This document shows positions 1 through 4,525 of a DNA stretch of 5,712 nucleotides, piece by piece. The stretch spans positions 2,126 to 7,837 of the forward strand of contig QHVY01000042.1 of assembly GCA_003223695.1 (NCBI GenBank). The letters run 5' to 3'. Positions within the stretch are counted from its first letter, which is position 1. Every line of letters begins with the position of its first letter. The notes beneath the pieces are model-generated. The model saw only the letters and a program-made list of their open reading frames with translations. It did no database searches and was not told the DNA's origin. Source of the stretch: Acidobacteriota bacterium. GTDB lineage: Bacteria > Acidobacteriota > Thermoanaerobaculia > Gp7-AA8. Made by a program: the position numbers and the translations under genes.

Positions 1-205
1 CGCTCGATTTGAAGTCGTTCGGACCGGTCCACGAAAACGTGGCATTCGGATCCGGCGAAGTTGCGAAGAGCGAGATCGTCGAGCCGGGGCAGTACGGACC
101 GCCGTTCGACGCGGTCGGCGCGCAATCCTGACCGGCCGCGGTTACGGCAAAAAACAGCGCCCCGAGAAGTGTTGCAGACAATACTCGACCAAAAAGTCTG
201 TCCAT
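1..205 (-). CDS. Secreted Ig/PKD-like surface protein, N-terminal part (runs off the left edge)
   Basis: An open frame starts at ATG (205-203) and stays open for 68 full codons to the window edge. A good Shine-Dalgarno (GGGAG, complement of 214-218) sits 8 nt upstream. The protein begins with a classical signal peptide: MDR, then a hydrophobic stretch from about residues 8 to 24 (Leu/Ala/Phe/Val-rich), with likely cleavage near residues 24-26 (TAAG/QD). The mature start carries Cys28 and Cys39 and a segment reading YCPGSTISLFATSPDPNATF followed by SWTGPNDF. This CPG...SWTGPN.F pattern is typical of Ig-like/PKD-like beta-sandwich repeats in large secreted or surface-anchored bacterial proteins. 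Inferred role: exported, possibly multi-domain adhesin or cell-surface protein; the function-defining part lies outside the window. The plus-strand reading of the same DNA has no such family features. The start and export signal are well supported, the domain assignment moderately so. Confidence 0.78.
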   Translation of the reverse strand, partial: MDRLFGRVLSATLLGALFFAVTAAGQDCAPTASNGGPYCPGSTISLFATSPDPNATFSWTGPNDFKSS

Positions 206-298
206 TGGCGAATCTCCCTCGACCGATTAATTGTTATTTGAGTAAGAATAACTTTACAAGGGCAGAAGAAATTCGCAACTGGACTTTGGTCTAAGCGC
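206..298 (-). promoter_or_regulatory. AT-rich leader with candidate promoter for the secreted-protein gene
   Basis: This stretch lies between the dipeptidase stop codon and the secreted-protein start and is clearly more AT-rich than its surroundings. Read on the minus strand, a candidate -35 TTGCGA (273-278) and -10 TAAAGT (251-256) are separated by 16 bp, each matching 4 of 6 consensus bases. This would give a transcript start near 244 and a leader of about 40 nt. A 6-bp inverted repeat, GTTATT...AATAAC (233-238 and 247-252, 8-nt spacer), lies next to the -10. I see no convincing terminator for the upstream dipeptidase. The promoter match is weak and is inferred mainly from composition and position. 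Confidence 0.3.
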
Positions 299-1619
299 CT
301 ACAAAGCCGACACTTCGTCGAAGTACTTGGCGAACGCGACCATGCCACCGCTCGCCTGCTGCCAGTCATAGTTCTCGTTCGGTGCGTGATAACCATGCTC
401 GGGCAGCGAGAGGCCGAGGAAGAGGACGGGACACTTGAGGTAGCGCTCCATGGAAATGACAGCGCCGATCGAGCCACCTTCGCGCACGAACACGGGCTCG
501 CGCCCGAATGCGAATTTCACCGCGCCGCGAACTGCATCAGCGAGCGGTCCGGTCGTTGGCGCTTTGTACGGCTGCATCGCCGCGTCTTCGATGAACTGCA
601 CATCGGGATTGTGTTTCTTTACGAACGCTCGCACTAGGCGAAGAATTTTTCGAGGATCCTGCTTCGGCACGAGACGGCAGGAAATCTTCACGGTCGCTTG
701 CGGCGGAATCACGGTCTTGATTCCCGGTCCGGTGTAGCCGCCGACGACACCATGAATCTCCATCGTCGGCATCGCCCAGATCCGCTTCATCACATCCACC
801 GCGTCCTCGGTGCGAATCGATTTGAAGCCGTGGTCCTTCTTGAACTTTCGCACCGTGAAGCCGGAGCGGCGGAAGTCTTCCAGTCACTTTGCCGCTGCTC
901 GCGTCGTACATCTCGCAGACGAGCTTCATCAGTTCGCCGATCGGATTGCGCGCTGCGCCGCCGGTCGTGCCGGAGTGCTGATCGGTCTCGCCGGTCGCCA
1001 GCGTCAACTCGAATCCTGCCAGTCCGCGCAGGCCTGCAGGGCACGCGGGACGATTGCGAGCCACCCAGATCGTGTCGGAAACGATCACTGAGTCGCTTGC
1101 GAGCTGGCGCGAGTTGTCCCTCATCGCCGCCTCGAAATTCGGCGATCCGATTTCTTCCTCAAGCTCCCACAACACGCGGATATTCAGGGGCACGCCGGCC
1201 TCTCGAGCTGCACGAATTCCAAACAACGCCGTGAGCGCGGGACCTTTGTCATCGGTCGTGCCGCGAGCGAAGTAGCGATCGCCGTCCTTGGTGAACGTGA
1301 AAGGATCGGTGTCCCATGGTTCTGTCTCGCGCGACGCGGGCTGCACGTCGAGATGGTTGTAGACGGTGACGGTCGGCGCGCCGGTTGGGCCATCGAATCG
1401 ACCGTGCACGATCGGATTGCCGGCCGTTTCGAGAATCGACGGCTCACCGCCGAAATCACGAATCGTTTGGGCGGCGAGGTCCGCGCATCGCCGAATGTCG
1501 CGCTGCCGAGACGGCTCCGCCGAGACGGTGGGAATCTCGACAAATTCTTTGAGGATCCGTTCGAATCGATCGCGCTCGCGTTTCGCGAATGCAGTCAGTC
1601 CGGATTTATCGACGCCCAT
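299..1619 (-). pseudogene. M20-family metallodipeptidase (CNDP2/Dug1-like), frameshifted
   Basis: Two frames together encode one M20 peptidase. The N-terminal frame starts at ATG 1619, with SD GGGAGG (complement of 1627-1632) 7 nt upstream, and is coherent to about 885. The C-terminal frame is open from 883 to the TAG at 299. Numbered from the ATG, the N part has the zinc/catalytic signatures HLD (His89, Asp91), GTTDDKG (bridging Asp123), LEEEIGS (Glu154-156), SDT (Asp182) and DQHSG (His215). The C part has KTVIPP, RLVP, REGGSIG and the metal-His motif PEHGYHAPNE. At the junction GKVT runs straight into LEDFRRSGF; the CNDP-type linker expected there, usually with an IPG motif and about 15 residues, is missing. 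The halves sum to about 440 residues, slightly short for the family. CNDP2 and yeast Dug1 are cytosolic dipeptidases that cleave Cys-Gly and other dipeptides; no signal peptide is seen here. As written, translation would lose the C-terminal half. The cause is either a real lesion or a sequencing/assembly error. The family call is firm, the inactivation uncertain. Confidence 0.85.
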
Positions 1620-1626
1620 TGCTACA

Positions 1627-1660
1627 CCTCCCGCCACCCGCCACCCGCGGGTGGGCGGCG
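1627..1660 (-). repeat. Palindrome and short direct repeats in the ggt-dipeptidase gap, next to the dipeptidase SD
   Basis: The 45-bp gap between the ggt stop and the dipeptidase ATG holds a perfect 14-bp palindrome, CCACCCGCGGGTGG (1641-1654). It extends to a longer imperfect stem (CCGCC... to ...GGCGG) with one bulged base. The heptamer CGCCACC also occurs twice in tandem (1632-1638 and 1639-1645). On the minus-strand mRNA the structure lies immediately 5' of the SD (1627-1632), so folding could limit ribosome access to the second gene or mark mRNA processing between the two. No T-run follows the stem, so it does not look like an intrinsic terminator. It may equally be a copy of a dispersed extragenic palindrome. 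Confidence 0.5.
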
Positions 1661-1664
1661 CATT

Positions 1665-3350
1665 CTACCAACCCACCGCCATCCCCCCGCGCCTCGGATC
1701 GGAAGCGCCGAGGCGATCGCCGGTTTTCGGGTCGACAGCGATCGATTCGGCATCGCCGAGAGAGTCGGGCTTCTCAGCGAAGACGTAGCCCATCTTCACC
1801 AGAGCGTCGTTCGTGTCGCGCGAAAACTCGAACGGCTCCCACGAGATTTTGTCGGGCAGCCATTGGTGATGAAACCGAGGCTCGTCGACCGCCTGCTGGA
1901 TGTTCATCTTGAAATCGATCACGTTCACGATCACCTGCAACACCGTGTTGATGATCGTCCCGCCGCCGGGACTTCCGGTCGCAAACGCGACTTTGCCATC
2001 CTTCAACACGATCGTGGGAGTCATCGAGGACAGCGGCCGCTTCTGCGCTGCAACGGCATTTGCTTCGCCCTGAATCAGACCGTATGTGTTTGGCACGCCC
2101 GGTTTCGACGTGAAGTCGTCCATCTCGTCGTTGAGCAGAAATCCGGCTCCTGGAACCGTAACGGCCGAACCGTAGCTTTCGTTGAGGGTGTACGTGCTGG
2201 TGACGACGTTGCCGTCGGCATCGATGATCGTGAAATGCGTTGTTTGCGGTGACTCATATCGTGTTGGCTCGCCCGCGGCGACCGCTTTGCTGTCGCTCGC
2301 ATGCACCGCATCGATGTCTTTGCGCCGCTGCTCCGCATACGAGCGGGCCATCAATCCTTTCACCGGCACAGTGACGAAATCGGTGTCGCCGAGGAATTTG
2401 GCGCGATCGGCGTACGCGCGGCGCATGACCTCCACGATCGTGTGCACTTCTTCCGACGAATGCCAGCCCATCGCGCCGAGATCGTACGGCTCCAGCATGT
2501 TCAGCATCTCGATCAGCGCCACGCCGCCGGATGATGGCGGCGGCATGGTGATGATTTCGTATCCGCGATAGGTAGAGTGAAGTGGAGTCCGAATGGTCGG
2601 TTGGTACCGGGAGAGGTCGTCGGCAGTGAGATTGCCGCCGTGCGCCTGCATGTCAGTGATGATCGATCGCGCGGTCTCGCCGCGATAAAAGTCGCTCGGA
2701 TCTTTCTGGATTCGCGCCAGCGTTGCGGCTAGCTCGGGCTGCACGAATGTTTCGCCAGCTTCGTATGAGCGGCCGTTTCGCTCGTAGATGCGCCAGCTCT
2801 CAGGAAATTTCTGCAGGCGCTCCATCGTGCGCTTCACGGTCAGGCTGCGCGCGAGATATTCGCTGACCGGAAATCCTTCGGCAGCGAGTTTGCGCGCCGG
2901 CTCGACGAGGTCGGCCCATGGAAGTTTGCCGTGACGTTTGTGCGCAAGCGTGAGTCCGGCGACGGTCCCCGGGACGCCCGAGGCTTGATAGCCGACGAGC
3001 GAAGCGTCCTTGATGATGTTGCCGGTCGCATCGAGGTACATGTCGCGCGTCGCGGAGAGTGGCGCGCGCTCGCGGTAATCGATCGCTTCCTCGGTCCCGT
3101 CGGCATTGCGCAATAACATGGATCCGCCGCCGCCGAGGTTGCCGGCTTCAGGCCAGGTGACGGCGAGAGTGAGCGCAACAGCAATCGCAGCATCGACCGC
3201 GTTGCCTCCGCGCTTCATGACGTCAGCGCCGACGCGTGAGGCGATCGAATCGACCGAGGCGACCATTACATGCTTCGCGCGCACCGGCAGACGCGACGCG
3301 GCGTTGAGCGGAATCGAGATGAAGAGGATGAGCGCGATGAGCTTCTTCAT
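1665..3350 (-). CDS. ggt: Gamma-glutamyltransferase (gamma-glutamyltranspeptidase/glutathione hydrolase) precursor
   Basis: The 561-residue product matches GGT along its whole length (E. coli enzyme about 580). It is made as a proenzyme, exported, and self-cleaved into large and small subunits; it hydrolyses or transfers the gamma-glutamyl group of glutathione and gamma-glutamyl peptides. A signal peptide (MKKLIALILF, cleavage near Ala17/Ala18) implies a periplasmic enzyme. The processing site is Gln369-Thr370 in ESPQTTHF, making Thr370 the N-terminal nucleophile and giving a small subunit of 192 residues. Substrate-site motifs present are DYRERAP (Arg93, matching E. coli Arg114), STYTLN (Asn390), EMDDF (Asp412), PLSSM (441-443) and the oxyanion motif GSPGGG (459-464). 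The lid loop PNTYGLIQGEAN (420-431) is present, as in E. coli-type enzymes and unlike lid-less Bacillus types. The upstream sequence has no clear SD or promoter, so it is probably transcribed with the regulator gene upstream. It is followed after 45 bp by the dipeptidase. The catalytic set appears intact. Confidence 0.96.
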   Translation of the reverse strand: MKKLIALILFISIPLNAASRLPVRAKHVMVASVDSIASRVGADVMKRGGNAVDAAIAVALTLAVTWPEAGNLGGGGSMLLRNADGTEEAIDYRERAPLSATRDMYLDATGNIIKDASLVGYQASGVPGTVAGLTLAHKRHGKLPWADLVEPARKLAAEGFPVSEYLARSLTVKRTMERLQKFPESWRIYERNGRSYEAGETFVQPELAATLARIQKDPSDFYRGETARSIITDMQAHGGNLTADDLSRYQPTIRTPLHSTYRGYEIITMPPPSSGGVALIEMLNMLEPYDLGAMGWHSSEEVHTIVEVMRRAYADRAKFLGDTDFVTVPVKGLMARSYAEQRRKDIDAVHASDSKAVAAGEPTRYESPQTTHFTIIDADGNVVTSTYTLNESYGSAVTVPGAGFLLNDEMDDFTSKPGVPNTYGLIQGEANAVAAQKRPLSSMTPTIVLKDGKVAFATGSPGGGTIINTVLQVIVNVIDFKMNIQQAVDEPRFHHQWLPDKISWEPFEFSRDTNDALVKMGYVFAEKPDSLGDAESIAVDPKTGDRLGASDPRRGGMAVGW

Positions 3351-3365
3351 GCGCGCGAGAGCGTA

Positions 3366-3426
3366 CTACGAACGTGGGCGCCGGCTCTTAGCCGGCGCTG
3401 AGCTGACTAAGAGTCGGCTCTACGAA
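3366..3426. repeat. Tandem double-hairpin (REP/BIME-like) element flanked by 7-bp direct repeats CTACGAA
   Basis: Two hairpins lie one base apart between the regulator and ggt. The first is GCGCCGGC (3378-3385), loop TCTTA, GCCGGCGC (3391-3398), a perfect 8-bp stem. The second is GAGCTGACT (3400-3408), loop AAG, AGTCGGCTC (3412-3420), a 9-bp stem with one mismatch (G-U wobble on the plus-strand RNA, A-C mismatch on the minus). The pair is bracketed by identical heptamers CTACGAA at 3366-3372 and 3420-3426; the right one contains the regulator's stop codon. The layout resembles extragenic palindromic elements, possibly with a target-site duplication. Neither strand has a T-run after the stem, so a classical terminator is unlikely, though the structure could attenuate read-through or stabilise mRNA. 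The structure is seen directly; mobility is inferred. Confidence 0.6.
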
Positions 3427-4061
3427 GCGAATGCCAGAGGCTGCAGGCGGCGCAGCGCGTTCGGATCTCCTTCGTAATGCAGGCCGGCGCGGCGCGCAGC
3501 GGCGAGTGTCATGTTTCCACCGATCAATCCGGCGACGACGAGCGGACTGCCCGTGAGGATCGCATCCGGTTTTTCCGCCGACCCGATCCGCGTTCGCACC
3601 GCGCCTCCGCTTGTCTCAATGACAAACGGATGATCGTCCATGCACACCTCGATGGAAATCGGCGGGCGATCCGGCGTGTGGTCCTTGAGATAGAGCTTTG
3701 CTGGAAAGGCGAGCCAGTGGCTTCGGAATGTGTCGGACTTCGACGCGCTCGCAAGCAGTGGAACTCCCCAGCGTCCGAGCGCAAAAATAACGGCCTCGAG
3801 CTCTTCGCCGCGTGGGGTCAGCCGGAAGAGCGATGTGGCAATCGGCGGCGGCGCGTCCTCGCGCTGGATGATACCGGCCTCTTCCAGCTCGCGAAGGCGA
3901 TCGGCGAGCAGATTTGTGGCGATTCCCGGCAGTCCATCTTGCAAGTCAGTATAGCGGGAGCGTCCGCGCGCCAGCAGCTCGCGAACGATGAGCAGAGTCC
4001 AGCGATCACCGATGATCTCGAGCGCTTTCGCCAGTCCGCAGAACTGCTTGTAGGAACGCAT
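3420..4061 (-). CDS. HxlR-family winged-helix regulator with C-terminal SCP2-like domain
   Basis: The 213-residue protein begins with an HxlR (MarR-like) winged helix: a conserved N-terminal Cys8 in YKQFCGLAKALEIIGDRW (GDRW 18-21), a recognition-helix region around 44-60 (PGIATNLLADRLRELEEAGI) and a wing ending in LTPRGEEL (81-88). Residues about 118-207 resemble the sterol-carrier-protein-2-like fold seen at the C-terminus of many long HxlR proteins (ILTGSPLVVAGLIGG and HYEGDPNALRRL), which may bind a hydrophobic ligand. Stand-alone HxlR proteins are about 110-120 residues, so this is the long architecture. Several characterised HxlR members (YodB, HypR) sense electrophiles or oxidants through an N-terminal Cys; Cys8 is in a comparable place, but redox sensing here is inference. 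The ATG at 4061 has no SD. The divergent VOC gene and the half-sites between the two suggest autorepression and repression of that gene. The stop codon overlaps the neighbouring double-hairpin element, and ggt follows after 69 bp. Confidence 0.92.
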   Translation of the reverse strand: MRSYKQFCGLAKALEIIGDRWTLLIVRELLARGRSRYTDLQDGLPGIATNLLADRLRELEEAGIIQREDAPPPIATSLFRLTPRGEELEAVIFALGRWGVPLLASASKSDTFRSHWLAFPAKLYLKDHTPDRPPISIEVCMDDHPFVIETSGGAVRTRIGSAEKPDAILTGSPLVVAGLIGGNMTLAAARRAGLHYEGDPNALRRLQPLAFAS

Positions 4062-4078
4062 GTGAACAGTGTGAGTCG

Positions 4079-4108
4079 GTAACTTGAAGAAGTCAAGTTG
4101 TAACTTGA
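4079..4108. promoter_or_regulatory. Candidate operator: three alternating AACTTGA half-sites
   Basis: The heptamer AACTTGA occurs at 4081-4087, inverted as TCAAGTT at 4093-4099, and direct again at 4102-4108. The first pair forms a perfect inverted repeat with a 5-bp spacer, the second a perfect inverted repeat with a 2-bp spacer. The outer copies extend to a 9-bp direct repeat, GTAACTTGA, with a period of exactly 21 bp, about two helical turns. The third half-site overlaps the -35 box of the VOC promoter, and the array lies 18-47 bp upstream of the regulator's start codon. It is best explained as the binding site of the adjacent HxlR regulator, controlling both divergent genes. Confidence 0.65.
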
Positions 4109-4133
4109 CATTCTAAAGTCGCAAACCTAGATT
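4105..4133 (+). promoter_or_regulatory. Sigma-70-type promoter of the VOC gene
   Basis: A perfect -35 TTGACA (4105-4110) and a -10 TAGATT (4128-4133, 4 of 6 matches) are separated by the optimal 17 bp. This predicts a transcript start near 4140, leaving a leader of about 20 nt that contains the SD AAGGAGG (4149-4155), 4 nt before the ATG. The -35 box shares bases with the right-hand AACTTGA half-site, so a bound regulator would block RNA polymerase directly. Confidence 0.6.
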
Positions 4134-4159
4134 GTGCCGCAAGATTAAAAGGAGGAGTC

Positions 4160-4525
4160 ATGGCCAACCCCGTTGTACATTTCGAAGTCCTCGGTAAGAA
4201 CGCCGACGCGCTGCAGAGCTTTTATAAGGACATTTTCAATTGGCAGATTCAGCCGGCCGTTCCCGGCTACGCGATGGCACTGCCTGGAACTGGCATCAAT
4301 GGAGGCATCGGCGGCGATCAGGGCGGCGGCGCGGGTCGCGTCACGTTCTACGTCGAGGTGAAGGACATCGACAGCACGCTGCGCAGCATCGAAAAGAAGG
4401 GCGGCAAGACGGTCCAGCAGCCGATGGACGTGCCGAACGGACCGAGGATCGCTCTCTTCAGCGATCCCGAGGGACACGTCATCGGCCTCATCAAGGCCGG
4501 CTCGGGCACTGCCGCAAGAGCTTAA
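4160..4525 (+). CDS. VOC-superfamily (glyoxalase/bleomycin-resistance/dioxygenase fold) protein
   Basis: The 121-residue single-module protein matches small stand-alone VOC proteins. Strand motif VVHFEVLGKNADALQSFYKD opens the fold, followed by FNWQIQ, a Gly-rich loop (GINGGIGGDQGGG, 45-57), VTFYVEVKDID (61-71), GGKTVQQP and the closing FSDPEGHVIGLIK (100-112). VOC enzymes usually bind a divalent metal through His/Gln/Glu residues on these strands. Here His7 is in the first position, but the strand starting RVTFY and the last strand (GHVIGLI) lack the usual ligands, so it is probably not a canonical glyoxalase I; substrate unknown. The ATG has a strong SD. It is the only plus-strand gene, divergent from the HxlR regulator and with a promoter overlapping the operator array, so it is the likely primary regulatory target. 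Its TAA overlaps the argJ stop on the opposite strand by 4 bases. The fold call is firm, the function open. Confidence 0.92.
   Translation: MANPVVHFEVLGKNADALQSFYKDIFNWQIQPAVPGYAMALPGTGINGGIGGDQGGGAGRVTFYVEVKDIDSTLRSIEKKGGKTVQQPMDVPNGPRIALFSDPEGHVIGLIKAGSGTAARA

Noticed and set aside
61..294. Plus-strand 77-codon frame at the left end
   Set aside because: The minus strand of the same DNA has a signal peptide, SD and Ig-like motif; the plus reading is Arg-rich and featureless.
537..881. Continuation of the N-terminal dipeptidase frame beyond the lesion
   Set aside because: After about residue 252 the translation loses all M20 character and becomes Arg/Ser/Ala-rich, while the other frame carries the true C-terminal domain. 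It is out-of-frame read-through.
1353..2252. A 299-codon plus-strand open frame across the dipeptidase start and the end of ggt
   Set aside because: It lies opposite well-supported genes, crosses their junction, and its translation is Arg/His-rich with no family motifs. Long antisense frames are expected in GC-rich DNA.
3378..3398. Intrinsic terminator after the HxlR gene
   Set aside because: The stem is strong but neither strand has a T-run after it, and ggt downstream has no visible promoter of its own; a repeat element fits better.
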